This document shows positions 1 to 11,285 of a stretch of 64,000 nucleotides of DNA, piece by piece. The stretch's first letter is position 1, and the number at the start of each line of letters is the position of its first letter. The stretch is from Pyrrhoderma lamaoense (Eukaryota; Basidiomycota; Agaricomycetes; Hymenochaetales; Hymenochaetaceae): the NCBI GenBank assembly GCA_002794735.1, contig NBAZ01000010.1, forward strand, positions 620,001 through 684,000, in the 5' to 3' direction. Both the position numbers and the translations under genes were made by a program. A model generated the notes under the pieces. That model was not told the origin of the DNA and searched no databases. It was given only the letters and a program-made list of their open reading frames with translations.

Positions 1-1455
1 CAAGTCCTACTGTCAAATCCAGATTACGGCTGCAGGCAGCATGCTCGCTAATCCAGTTGGCTACAGTTGATAAGTTTGTGGAAGTCATATCTTCAAGCTT
101 TGTTCACTTGGCTATTACTATCCAGGTAAGAGAAACTCGAAATCGGTTAGAATGGGTTGATTTAGTGATGTGATACTTTTGCAGGATCCTTGTTTCAATG
201 TCCGACAAATTTTCTTGAATAAGCTCACACCATTGATCAACAACCGCAAGCTTCCTGCTCGGTATAATGTGATAGTTTTCTTGACTATACATGACCCAGA
301 AGATGAAATCAAGGATAGGGTGCTTTTTCATACATGTTTCTACTCTCATTGTCGTGCTAATTTTCCATAAAAAGGCACGATCAATTGTCATTCACCAACT
401 CAAGCGGTCAACAACTGGTAAGATAGTTGATTGAGAATGAAGCACAAGGAGTAGTTCATTAACTTGAGCCTAGAAATAAGACTACTCTACTGGGAATCGA
501 TCTTCATCCGTCTCTTGCATCTCCTAGCTCACCACCCAGATTTCGGTCTCGAGGATTACCAAATTCTTGACCTCGCAAAGTTCGTATCTCAACTCAGCGT
601 TTAGAGACAACTTCTAACTTTTATTTAGGTATATCAAATTCTATCTTTCATTAGTAGCAAACGCAGATAATATATCCTTACTTCTGCATTTGGCGCAAAA
701 GTGCAAGACTGTAAGGGATGCGGAGTCTCATTTCTTTAGCGAGGTATGTATTATTTTCCGTCTTCGTTCTGTCTCTCATTGACTAATTTTCTTATAGCGC
801 CTATATATTATGAGCGAATTAGCTCAAGAGTTGATTAGACTACATGCTAAAGCCAGACAATGGAGTCTTCTTAGTTATCCTGGGAAAGTAAAACTACCAG
901 CAGATATATTCCGACCTTTACCGTCAGACACCACCCGTTCTACTGTCCGTAACTCTTTCGTGCTCCACTATCTCAACACTATTAACAACCGTTACAGATC
1001 CTCAAAAAGTCATACCTCCCTGAACATCTCGTAAAGCTCCTTGACGAATCAACTGCTACATCCTCAAAGGTATGATTTTGTATAGTCCTTCTCATTAGTC
1101 ACTCAAATTAACTTTGATAAAGCCTAAACAAGAAAGAAAGCCTACTGCCAAGCGTAAGGCGTCTGGTCAGTCAAATGGGGAGACAAGGTGAGTTGCTTAT
1201 AAGCGTTTGAGGGAATCACTTAATTGACATACCTTTTGTACACAGAAGAACTAGAGGACCAGTCAAGAGACGACGACGCCGAAAAACTTATGACGACGAC
1301 GATGATGACGATGATGAAGACGACTTTGATAATGATTATGACGGCGAAAGTAGTGAGGTGAGTTCTTACTGCGATATATGGCTTATTTTATGTTTGCTCA
1401 TGTTAATGTGATACTATCACACCAATGGTTGTCATTGACTTTTCTTAAGATATAA
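1..1455 (+). CDS. PDS5: Sister chromatid cohesion protein PDS5 homologue, C-terminal part (5' truncated)
   Basis: PDS5 is a HEAT-repeat protein that binds the cohesin ring and controls its loading and release. The gene enters the window already in progress. Successive short exons read as PDS5: one near 185-330 (VRQIFLNKLTP, DPEDE), one near 470-585 (a run of His-Pro-Asp and ILDLAK), one near 630-740 (YIKFYLSLVANADN, RDAESHFFSE), then from 798 MSELAQELIRL, QWSLLSYPGKVKLPADI and, after an intron at about 940-999, ILKKSYLPEHL. The tail is basic (PVKRRRRRKTY) followed by an Asp/Glu run near 1285-1357, as in the charged PDS5 C-terminus. The last donor is at 1358. Splicing to 1450 gives a stop at 1455; reading through gives a stop slightly earlier, so the exact 3' end is uncertain. 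Family assignment is secure. Confidence 0.85.
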
Positions 1456-1702
1456 TCGGAACTATTTGTTATTCGCTTCATGCCTGTTTATGAAGTTATA
1501 TAGTGAAAACTAATATGTAAGCTATGCTGCTGGGGAAACAGGATTTTCTTTTTCCTTTTATTTTATTATTTTTGAGAAATTTATGATGTCATCAGATAAC
1601 AGAGAATCATCATTGTATACCATATAGTGATTTATATAGTGTGTTATAGAGATCTAATATTACACCAATCTTTTTTATCTCTCTTTATCCCCCTCATACT
1701 CC

Positions 1703-3420
1703 ATGACAGAGCCTCGACATTTTCAGAACAAATTAGTGCCCATACAATTGACTGAAGATGGTCTACTACGGGCGCTACAAATTCTTCATAGTGCAATACA
1801 TACCTCAGTACAGATCTTACAACAACAAGGTGAAACGTCATCAGAAAAGGATGATATGAATGATTCGTTGTACGTCGGCAATTGTGGTTCGTAGCCATAA
1901 GTCTACACATCATTTACAGTTTAGGTTGAATGATTGACTTCGTTTATCATATGAACTTAGGGATAGCACTAGCATTCTTGCGACTCTCAGTCCAATTTGA
2001 AGACGCAGGACTAGATGCTATACTCGGACAGAAATTCCAGTCACAAATAGCTTCGAATATAAGTACTCTCATACCCCCATTAAGAACACACCATATCAAA
2101 GCTGGTCATTTATCTCCATTACACTCAGTAGTTGGACCTGCTACTGTCTATATTCTTACTTCTCTAAGCTTCCCTTCCACTGCTATTAATAGGAAACTTC
2201 CACCAAGCCAGACTTCAGATGACGATGATACCTGGCTAACAGCAATAGACACAATGGATAGGGCTATACGAAAGGCTCTGGAAGACGATTCTCTAGGAGG
2301 TGATGAAGTACTATATGGACGTGCTGGTTTACTTTGGTCTATTCTGAATATACATCAGTGGCTAAATGGGAGTATCGAGATTTCATCTAGTAGGAGAGAT
2401 GCTTTATCCAGAATTGCGAATGTTACTATTATCAAGGATCTTGTGGATGAGATAATCGAGGCTGGTGATTCTGGAGCTCATTTGTTTTCAAAAAAAGCTG
2501 GTACAAGTGATATAAACCTCCCTTTGATGTGGGAGTGGCATGGAAGACATTACCTTGGAGCGTAAGTTAATAGCACTTAGATTCTGAAGCTTAAATTTGA
2601 CATCTAAATTGAGCTTATAGAATCCATGGTGTTGGTACGCTTTCATGTGAACGCGTAAACATAGAGCCTAAGCTGATTATTCTGATCTATAGCTGGGATT
2701 CTAGCAATCCTTCTTCAAGCACCAAGAGAAATAATTACTCCACATCTTCACACAGTATCATCAGCTGTCACAGCCCTTTGCGTACTGACTATCCAGAATA
2801 GTGGACACTTACCATCATCATTGCCAGTGAAACATCACCCATATAATCTCGTTCAAATATGTCATGGCTCTCCCGGTTTGCTTATACTCCTTGCAGTAGC
2901 TCGAGCCCGATTCCCGGATATCTGGAGAGAAGAGTGGGAAGAAGCAGAGGCTTTAGCCGGTAAAGTTGTATGGGATGAGGGGATTTTAAAGAAAGGTTTG
3001 GGAGTATGTCATGGACTGGCTGGTAACGCCTGGACGTTACTTCTACAATCTCTCGTCCAAAAAGAGTAAGTCGCAATATTAAATTTAACTCCAGAATGCC
3101 TGAGTTCAAATTATCATTGAAGTCCGAAAGACGCAGACAAATGTCTATCTCGTGCTTTAGCAATCCTTGTTTTTTCGACACAACTTCCCCCTCTTACTCA
3201 GCAAGAAGTACCGACTCCATTTCGTACACCTGATAGACCATTTTCTTTGTTTGAGGGCCTAGCTGGAGCAGTATGTGCATGGACAGAGGCATGTGTTATC
3301 ATTCAAAACCGGTTAAGGCAAATGCGTTCAAAAGATGACACTAGTGAGGCCAAGGACATGATGAACTTGATTTTGGGAGTTCCTGGACTGGGTGGAGCTC
3401 GACCCGGTGGTATCTTGTGA
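1703..3420 (+). CDS. LanC-like protein (eukaryotic lanthionine-synthetase-C family)
   Basis: Five exons can be joined with good splice sites: 1703-1886, 1961-2561, 2621-2634, 2693-3065 and 3123-3420, giving 489 residues in one frame. The protein shows the repeated Gly-rich LanC alpha/alpha toroid motifs: SLYVGNCGIALAFLRLS, GRAGLLWS, AIHGVGAGILAILLQAP, ICHGSPGLLILLAVA, GVCHGLAGNAWTLL and PFSLFEGLAGAVCAW. The Cys of ICHG and the Cys-His of GVCHG match the zinc ligands of LanC enzymes. Eukaryotic LanC-like (LANCL) proteins bind zinc and glutathione and add glutathione to dehydroamino acids in proteins; whether this one does so is inference. No precursor peptide or dehydratase lies nearby, so a lantibiotic role is not suggested. 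Exon 3 is a 14-nt micro-exon. The start is the first ATG in frame, just downstream of a pyrimidine-rich leader. Confidence 0.87.
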
Positions 3421-3845
3421 CAGGATGTAATCGTATAATTGTTTTTAATTTGAATAGTACGAAACAGTGTACCCTACTTTTGTATGGTCGCAGACAAGAT
3501 GCATGTACGGGTGGATATACGAAAAGACGCCAGGCGCAAACACATAAGCGAATGTTTCCTCAAATTCAAGTGAGAAATTATCCAAAAAGCGTGTTTCGCT
3601 TATGGAACCTGGCGTCCTTCCTTATTCCCACTTGCAGCAGGTTGAGGGCAGTAAAGACCGACATTCCTAATCCAGTACTTTGTACTCGTGAGAAAGATCA
3701 ATAATGTCATTGAAAGAATATTAAGATTACCATCTGATTACTAGATTTGGGTATCCGATCGCTTTAAACTTTCCGAAATACCTAACTCACCGCAGGGAGA
3801 GCGCATCCAAATTTCTACCCTTCACCTTGATTACGCTCCGAAGCC
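3421..3845. other. Intergenic region between the LanC-like gene and NAA15
   Basis: It holds the 3' flank of the LanC-like gene and the promoter of NAA15. The open frame at 3417-3704 shows no recognisable domain and overlaps the LanC stop; I do not call it a gene. No RNA gene or repeat seen. Confidence 0.5.
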
Positions 3846-6800
3846 ATGGCGCCAACAACCAAAAAGGCACTTTCGTCCAAAGAAAACTCGCTTTTCAAGG
3901 AGTTACTGAATCTTTATGAACGCGCCAGCTTAAGAAGGGTGTCAAGACTGCTGACCAGATTCTCAAGAAAGTCCCCGACCATGGTGGTAAGTCGTGGCAA
4001 AACTGAACAAATACATTTGGGGTCATGTTCTTGAATCACATCAACAGAGACTCTATGTATGAAAGGGCTACTTCTTACGCATATGGATCGTCGGGAGGAA
4101 GGTTTAGAACTTGTCAAGAAAGGAATTCGCTTGGATCTGACTTCCCACATTGTATGGCATGTGTATGGTCTAATTCAGAAGGGTATGAAAGACTATGAGG
4201 GCGCTTTAAAGTCTTATACACAGGCGCTACGCTTTGATAAGGTACGTATAGTAGATACCTACATCCTAATATACACTATACCAATAGTAATAACTAGGAG
4301 AACCTCAACCTCTTGAACGATGCTGCTAACCTCCAAACTCAACTGAGGCATTATGAAGCACTTCAAGATACGCGCGAACTTCTGCTAAAGCTTCGCCCCA
4401 ACACAAGGAAAAACTGGATCTCTCTTGCTGTCGCATATCACCTGAATGGCAATTTACAAAATGCTAAGAAAGTCCTAGATAACTATGTCAAGATTGTAAA
4501 GGTTAGGGTTTATAACCTATGTTCATATATTTCCTCATATTAAACCCCTACATAGAATGTCCCGGACTACGACTGCGAATTCTCAGAACTTACTATGTAT
4601 CATATACGTATACTTGAAGAACTAGGTGAAATTAATGAAGCGCTAACTATGTTGGACAATAATGCAAAGTCCCGCGTAATCGTGGACCGTGCCGCGGTGA
4701 TGGAAACACGAGGTATTCGTCATTAACAATTATTGGAAATTCATCCCGGTATTCTAACTGTGAGTCTTCATAGCTCGACTACTTACTAGACTTGAGTCGC
4801 CTGAAGCGGAGGAAGCTTGGAAAGCCCTTTTAGAGAGAAATCCTGACTGTTTCACCCATTATAGAGACTATTTCCGTTCAAAAGGAATAGAATTAGGTAT
4901 ATATCATATTCTCTGTTTCCATATTAACTAACACGTGTCCTACGTATCTCGTTAGATACCATCTCAGACGAAAATAGGATTGCAGTGCTCAAACTGTTGG
5001 ATGAATTAGCCGAAATACACACTCGATCCACGACCCCTCGTAGACTCGCTTTAACAGCTGCAATAGGTAATATATGATTACAAAAAGTTGTGTTAAAAAC
5101 TGACTCTTTGAAATGAAAGGTGATGATTTCAAGGAACGTGCTAAAGAATATCTTCTTTCTGGGTTTAGAAAAGGGATCCCATCCTTATTCTCAGATATAA
5201 AGAGTCTATACAAGGATTCTTCAAAGCGACAACAGATCGAGGAAATAGTGGTAGAGCTTAAGGATACCTATCCTGCAGATTCGGAGGATGTGTTGTCATC
5301 ACCAGAAGGGGAGCTAGAATCTCCGACCACATTATTGTGGATTATGTATTTCCTCGCACAACACTACTCTTTCCTGAAGCGCTATCCCGAAGCACTTGTC
5401 CTTCTTGACACCGCTATATCTCATACCCCTACACTTCCTGAGTTGTATACATGTAAGGCGCGTACACTTAAAAGGGCAGGTGATTTGATAGGCGCTGTTA
5501 AGAGTATAGAAGAAGCCCGTAAATTAGACTTACAGGATCGATTCCTTAATACTAAGAGCGCAAAATATCACTTACGAGCTGGTCTCCCTGACGAAGCTCA
5601 AACTTTACTTGGATTGTTCACTAAAGTGATTCATCTCTTAACACCTGACTTCTACTTGACTTTGTATTGACATTCTTCTAGAAAGACGCGGCATCCCCTG
5701 GTGCCGATTTGGAGGAGATGCAGTCATTATTGTATCTCACAGAGGAGGCTAACGCACAACATCAATTAGGAAAATTAGGACCGGCATTGAAAAAATACAT
5801 TGCCATTCAAAAAGTAAGTATTCAATGTTCATGACGAAATGTGTGTGCTCACATGTTTGCAAGGTTTTCGAGGAGATTTATCATGATCAATATGATTTTC
5901 ACTTCTACGCTCTTCGGAGGCATACAGTCAATGCATATATGAAGTATGTTTCAAATCATACAAGGAAGTGGCTCTGAGTCTGATCTACAATACAGGCTGC
6001 TGCAGTGGGAGGATAATTTAACTTTCCATCCAACTCGAGTCCATTCGATAGTAGAAGCCGTGAAGGTTGCCTTCAGCATCACATCACTTAGTCTTCTCTG
6101 ACAAACACTATACTTTGCAGATCTTTGTACATGTCCATGATAATCCTAAATTGGCAGTCACATCCAACGGTAGATAATCCATGCTTATGCTCAGAATACT
6201 CCTGATTTGATCTTTCCCTGTAGCCAATCGAACGGATGCGGAGAAGAAAGCACAGAAGAAAGCTAAGAAGGCCGCACTGAAAAACCAGGAGGAATCGAAG
6301 AAGAGTAATCACTTCTTGTTTCATTTTATATTCTTTACCTTGCTTATTCCTATACCTTTTCAGCTAATGCGAATGCATCCACAAATGAAGATAAGGGGTT
6401 GGATGCTCCTACTCCAAAGGATGATGATCCAGATGGTTCAAGACTGCTTGCTTCAGAAGATGGATTGGAGCAGGCATGGAAGCTTTTAACCCCAGTTGTA
6501 GCGAAATTGGACCGAGTTGACGTTTGTGTGGCATTTTACGATGTTTCCGTTCGACGAAGTGAGTAAATCTCTTCTCCAGAAATAGCTAGGAGTGCTTAAA
6601 TGAAATGTACTATACAGAAAAATATTTGCAATCCGCAAAAGCGTTATTAGCAGCTCATTCTTTAGATCCGGAAGATCCTGACCTTCATGTTCGAATTGTG
6701 GACTTCAAACAGAGAGGTTTGTAACCAAATCTTCCCTTGATAATGTTTAATTATAATAACAACAATTTGATTGAATTTGCTCACGCTTCTAGCGACGACC

Positions 6801-7308
6801 TTCCTTTCGGATCTGCCTCAACCTATAGGAACTGCCATTTCAAACGCATTATCCACACTTGCCCCGGTGATTTATCCCCAGAAACGTTCAACTCCCAGTA
6901 TCTTCAACAAAAATCGACCTCGGCTCGAGCAACACTCGCATCAGCCGAATCGTTACTGGTTCTGAAGTCACCTCTTGAGGAAGTAGAAAACACTGTCTTC
7001 TGTCTCTTAGCTCCCGAAACCGATACAGACATCAAAGTGAGTTTTCCCCGCTCAAACGCGTCATTCAGATCCGGTTTTACTAACTTGAGGGGTGTAACTT
7101 CTTTTAGACGGCTGCTAAAGCGTTCCAACTCCTCAATAGTGTCGATTCCAAGCGTGCAGATGAGTTCCGTGCTGCGTGCGATAAACGATTCGAGCTTGCG
7201 ACTATATTCAAAACTCAGGAAGAACAAGCAGCTTTACGTTCAAGGGACTCTGAGGATTCAGAGAAGAACGAGGAACCTGCAGCAACAGCTACACTAAATG
7301 GGCACTAA
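3846..7308 (+). CDS. NAA15: NatA N-terminal acetyltransferase auxiliary subunit NAA15 (two apparent -1 frame breaks)
   Basis: NAA15 is the TPR scaffold that holds the catalytic subunit NAA10 and anchors NatA on the ribosome. The order of motifs matches the family: KENSLFKELLNLYE, ETLCMKGLLLTHMDRREEGL, SHIVWHVYGLIQKGMKDYEGA, RPNTRKNWISLAVAYHLNG, NPDCFTHYRDYFRSKG, GIPSLFSDIKSLY, PGADLEEMQSLLYLTEEANA, YDFHFYALRRHTVNAY, then a Lys-rich stretch (AEKKAQKKAKKAALK), WKLLTPVVAKLDRV, and the C-terminus ending NGH. About a dozen introns of 50-60 nt separate the exons (e.g. 3987-4047, 4242-4297, 4502-4555). Two breaks need one extra base each: at about 3920 in exon 1 (GAA CGC where the family reads E-T-R-Q-L-K-K-G) and at 6871-6873 in a T run (APVI to LSPETF). 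Both are explained by loss of one base in a homopolymer. Otherwise the protein is complete. Confidence 0.88.
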
Positions 7309-8111
7309 GGATACTAATTACGCAAGGATATTGTTTGTGGGGAGAGAATGAGTTCTTTAGATCTGGCTTGTACATAAGCCTTATGCAATAAATAATGTGT
7401 GGTGTGGAAAAAGTATATTACATATGTATATTCTTTGGCATTTATAACCTTATTTTATTCCTTCTGATTTTTCTTCTCCGCTGAGGTTGAGTATTGTTGT
7501 AGTTGTAGTTGTTATTGTTTAGCTTTCTACCTACCCATACTATAGCTCACCTGGCCATATGTTGTATCAAGAATTATCTAGCTCCACACTCAATTATAAA
7601 TACAGCATCTTAGAGTACTCTTGAATGCCGTGCACTTCCTCCGTGGTTCTTGCAAACGATTTTTTAAACTGTTATACACCATGACCGCTGTTATAATTAG
7701 AAACACATGGTAAAATCTGCACATGACAGGGTACACAATTTCTGTATGATAGACGAAAGATACAGGGCTCTAATGACCCAGAAGTATTGTTTGTAAAAGA
7801 GAAAAATAAGGCTTGAGAGTAAAGCATATTCATGTATTGTACATTAGGTAAATCAAAAAGAGAAGTTAGGGATGATGTGTGATGAAAGCTCGTATAGGCC
7901 GTGATATGAGATGATATAGCTGTCATAAAATTATCAGTATAGGGGGTAGTTGCTTTAGCAGTCCAATCTTTGATTTTTATTGACTTGACAATGGGCAGTG
8001 CAAAAAAAAGGCGGGAATAGAGATAGAGATTGGTAAGCGGCAAATAGTGGATACAGATGAACATGCGAAAGTAAAGGACATTGCTTCGGATCAAGGGATG
8101 GGAAAAACCAT
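7309..8111. other. Convergent intergenic region
   Basis: An 800-base AT-rich stretch lies between the convergent NAA15 and GNAT-like genes, so it holds two 3' ends. Short minus-strand frames here (7672-8115, 7955-8185) have no domain. Nothing else seen. Confidence 0.5.
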
Positions 8112-9770
8112 TCAAATATCTTCGAAAGACGAATCCTCATGATCATTGATAACGTCCCAAGTACTACTCGAACTAGACAAGTCATCAGATTCCATACCGG
8201 ATGCTATTGCATCAATTTCTTCCCGGATCTCTTCAGTGTCAGTACCGGTTCTGGAATTTATGAGGTTATATTCTGGGTGACCCTCAGATGAAGGGTTGTC
8301 ACTTTGCACAGGCGATGATGGTAAGACAGACGGACCGCTATCATCTTCAGTGAGTCTTTGTCTTTTTGGCGGAGTCGGTAGGGAGACAGAAATAGGGGCA
8401 TCAGATGCTGACGCCATGCGGATCCCGAGTGTAGACTGTGTTTGACCAACGGGTCTACTTCTTCTTCTCCAGAGCGGACGCATTTCCTCCTCCTCTTGCT
8501 CTGTCTCCGTCTCAGAATCCGTACCCTGGTCGGATACATCAGCTTCCGACCAATCATGTTCAGAGTCAGTTGATAAAGGCTCAGAGGTAGCTCTATTGCT
8601 CAGAGGGTGCGCGACATCCTGATTTGAGTCCGCAAAAGGATTGGTGATGACGTTATTGGCGGGAGTAGGATATGGCGATAGAGGTAGCATTTCGACCTCA
8701 TTGAGATATCGTTCTATTCTCGCCCGGACTTCAGAAGATTGCGTTTCTTCATCTGTTTCACTATCTGATTCAAGTGAGAAAACTGCCCTTTGTCCCCTCT
8801 CTCTGATACCCAGAAGATTTGTATAGATATTATTTGCAGATGTATCAGTCTCCTCACCCGTGACGCTCGAGCTTTCGGTACAGCTATCAGCAGCCATAAG
8901 CATGCTTTCTTCATGAGGCTCAGAGGGACGGAGAGTTTCCGTGCTATGGCTCCTACTTAATCTGCTTTCAACAGATGCTAATATCTCTAGCTCACTCTGG
9001 TGTCGTGTGAGCATTTCGTCCCAGCGCGTTCGCAGGGTACTTTGTGGGTGATGTTTACGATTAAAGTAATCCATTTCGAGAATTCCGAGATGATGAACAT
9101 CGCGCCAAGTTGTGTCGCCAGGAGAGGGGATTGCACTCCTTCGAGTTCCCTCATGGGAGAATCCAAGGTTAATAAGCATACGTAATGCACGCTCAGTTTC
9201 TTCTTCTGCCTCACGATGCAATCTAGTTCTTCCACTTGTAGCGTCACATTTCGGAGGGACAACAAGAGTAGCAGAAGCCCGGTGGAAAGCGAAGTGCTCA
9301 AAAACAAGTTCGAGGGCTTTTCGAGTAGCAATAGTACCCAAACCATGTCGTCGTGCCTGAGGAGAGATAACGAGCCCAATTACTGCCTCAGACGGTGTAC
9401 CGGAAGTCATAATATAGAGAAAGCCAGCGATCGCATATCTCTCTACAATCAGAGAGGAGGGAGTTTGTCTAGAGTTTTCATCGGCATTTGTGTCAGCAGC
9501 GGACTCGCCGCCATCACCGGAGTTAGGCTCATCACTTTGCCTAATCGACTCAAAAACCCTGTATATGGGTCCCTGTATGGTTGCGAAGAGCAAGCATGTT
9601 TGTTGGAAATCGAAAATGCTAGGTTTGGGGGCAAGAGCAGCCTCTGCGGTACTATTTTGTAGGGTTTGCCATAAGTCGATCATTTCCCCCAAGTTTGCTG
9701 TAGCTGGGTCATATTGAATCAACTCGACTTGATCGTCAGAGGTCCTATCAATCGAGAGCGCGTCCGACAT
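8112..9770 (-). CDS. GNAT-fold acetyltransferase-like protein with long acidic, Ser-rich tail
   Basis: A single-exon gene of 552 residues; the ATG is at 9768-9770. The N-terminal ~240 residues look like a GNAT N-acetyltransferase fold: AGFLYIMTS is a beta-strand segment, and VIGLVISPQARRHGLGT is a good motif A, with R/Q-x-x-G-x-G/A for acetyl-CoA seen as ARRHGLG. A later segment, MLINLGFSHEGTRR, resembles the GNAT C-terminal 'GF...G' signature. Residues ~260-552 are low complexity, rich in Ser, Glu, Asp and Thr (e.g. EQEEEEMRP) and probably disordered. Substrate unknown. The reading frame is intact. It is the last gene before a convergent boundary with NAA15, an acetyltransferase scaffold, but no functional link is implied by this. 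Confidence 0.7.
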   Translation of the reverse strand: MSDALSIDRTSDDQVELIQYDPATANLGEMIDLWQTLQNSTAEAALAPKPSIFDFQQTCLLFATIQGPIYRVFESIRQSDEPNSGDGGESAADTNADENSRQTPSSLIVERYAIAGFLYIMTSGTPSEAVIGLVISPQARRHGLGTIATRKALELVFEHFAFHRASATLVVPPKCDATSGRTRLHREAEEETERALRMLINLGFSHEGTRRSAIPSPGDTTWRDVHHLGILEMDYFNRKHHPQSTLRTRWDEMLTRHQSELEILASVESRLSRSHSTETLRPSEPHEESMLMAADSCTESSSVTGEETDTSANNIYTNLLGIRERGQRAVFSLESDSETDEETQSSEVRARIERYLNEVEMLPLSPYPTPANNVITNPFADSNQDVAHPLSNRATSEPLSTDSEHDWSEADVSDQGTDSETETEQEEEEMRPLWRRRSRPVGQTQSTLGIRMASASDAPISVSLPTPPKRQRLTEDDSGPSVLPSSPVQSDNPSSEGHPEYNLINSRTGTDTEEIREEIDAIASGMESDDLSSSSSTWDVINDHEDSSFEDI

Positions 9771-10045
9771 AGGGGCTAGAGATCCAATAGACTAGCACCT
9801 ATTAGTGAGGATGGCTAGATGGTGAAGGGGAGATGGGTTAGCGTCATCTGAGCGTTGTTCTGGAGATATATATGTATGACAGTTAGGCGCCCTTTCAGAT
9901 CTGATGAACGTCGGATGGTGAGAATGTAATGTATGATTTAAAGATAGATGCCTCATTGCATAACATTAAGAAAACGTAATCAAACTCGTAGGCGTGCAAT
10001 TCTTATAACTATGACTAGCTACGTTGTAGCAAGAAAAATCAGTGC

Positions 10046-10943
10046 TTATATTGCACCGGAAGGAAAGACCATCGGTCCCTGAACTTCTGCACGCTTCTGA
10101 AGGCCCAAGAGCTGTTCTACTAGAGCCAATGAGAACGGAAATGCTGTGCCTTTAAATAGGATAAAGTAAGGACGAGGCAACTCTGAGAGGTATAGAAGAA
10201 CAACTTGCCTGGTCCTCGACTTTAGGCAGTGTAGCATATTGCGATGTATGATGGTCAGAATATAAGTAGAAGGAACAATCGAGTTGATGCATATATCCCA
10301 CCTGGTAATGACCTTCCCTGATGTGACAACCGGCTCTTCCTGGTAATCAAATTCTGTGAAGTTGTTTCAATACGAGGTTCAATGAAACTGGGTCAAGAAG
10401 AACCCTCAAAAAGAAAAAGGAGTACATACCTGATTCGAGCTCAGCTTTCACACTGGGATGCGATGTAAGAGCCAACTTCTGGCCTTTTCCAAGCCCGGAT
10501 GTTTTGGCAGCTAAGCTCCCCGCACAAATCATACCTACAAATCTATCATCCTCGACCTGCTTCTTGATCATTTTCTGCACCTCTACATTCTGTGATATCG
10601 TTTCAGCGCCTTTTGCTCCTCCTGGTACAACCAAAAGATCCACAGCGGTGTCTGCGGCTGATGAATTGAGAGCAGAGAGAGTTGTGTCGGCTACTATCTT
10701 AACACCGCGCGAACACGTTGCTGCTACAAGCGTCTCTGACGCATAAGATATTCCTGGAGAAGGTACGAAAACCGATTTGCAGTGGATGCCCGCACGGACC
10801 AATGTATCATATACAATTGTACTAGAGGGGGGTGTTCATAGTGATCGTTATGTTCATCTCATGTTCAGAGAGGATCGGAAAAAGATAGCTGACAATTCCA
10901 TTTCCTCTGTTCCATGTGCGATAAACACGAGAGCCGAGACCAT
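10046..10943 (-). CDS. DJ-1/PfpI (ThiJ) family protein
   Basis: Five exons join in frame to 202 residues: 10894-10943, 10430-10821, 10302-10353, 10209-10219 and 10046-10149 (read right to left). The start gives MVSALVFIAHGTEEMEF, with the conserved Glu of DJ-1. Then come YDTLVRAGI, LLVVPGGAKGAE and VGMICAGSLAA, whose Cys is the DJ-1 nucleophile, HPSVKAELE, and SRGPGTAFPFSLALVEQLLG. DJ-1 proteins act in oxidative-stress defence and glyoxal/methylglyoxal handling; the exact activity here is not shown. Exon 4 is only 11 nt and encodes part of the SRGPG turn; it is followed by a GC-AG intron with a canonical gcaagt donor. The reconstruction preserves the family sequence without gaps. Confidence 0.9.
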
Positions 10944-11285
10944 GACTGCCACAACCAACTTTGTTTTGAAATGATCTTTGTCTAACCGATAGGATGAGCT
11001 TTACTCGAGAAAAGAGAGAGGATTATGGGGGTTATCAATACTAGCTTAGCATCTTTCTGTATTGATACTTTTTATTTGGGAAATCAGAGAAGTTCTATGA
11101 CGTAATGTATTACTATTAATCCATTAAGTGATAACCATTATTATGTGGCCCAAGTCATAAATTTTTACCATACAAGGCTTTAATATTCGACTTTGAGAAC
11201 TTTGATGTGTATAAGGATATATAAGACACAAGCTAAAACGAGAATTAAAAAAAAGAAAACAGATGAAAGTTTCTTTTCTCTCTAT
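10944..11285. other. Intergenic region upstream of the DJ-1 gene
   Basis: AT-rich spacer holding the DJ-1 promoter and the 3' flank of the desaturase gene. No gene or repeat seen. Confidence 0.5.

Noticed and set aside
1703..3420. Lantibiotic biosynthesis cluster
   Set aside because: LanC-like proteins are common in eukaryotes; no dehydratase, precursor peptide or transporter nearby.
3417..3704. Open frame of 95 residues after the LanC-like gene
   Set aside because: It overlaps the LanC stop, has no domain, and is in an expected 3' flank.
6866..6880. gtgatttatccccag read as a mini-intron of NAA15
   Set aside because: Fifteen bases is far below the usual intron size here and a multiple of three, so it would not repair the frame.
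6904..7227. Minus-strand frame of 107 residues
   Set aside because: Antisense of the conserved NAA15 C-terminus; no domain of its own.
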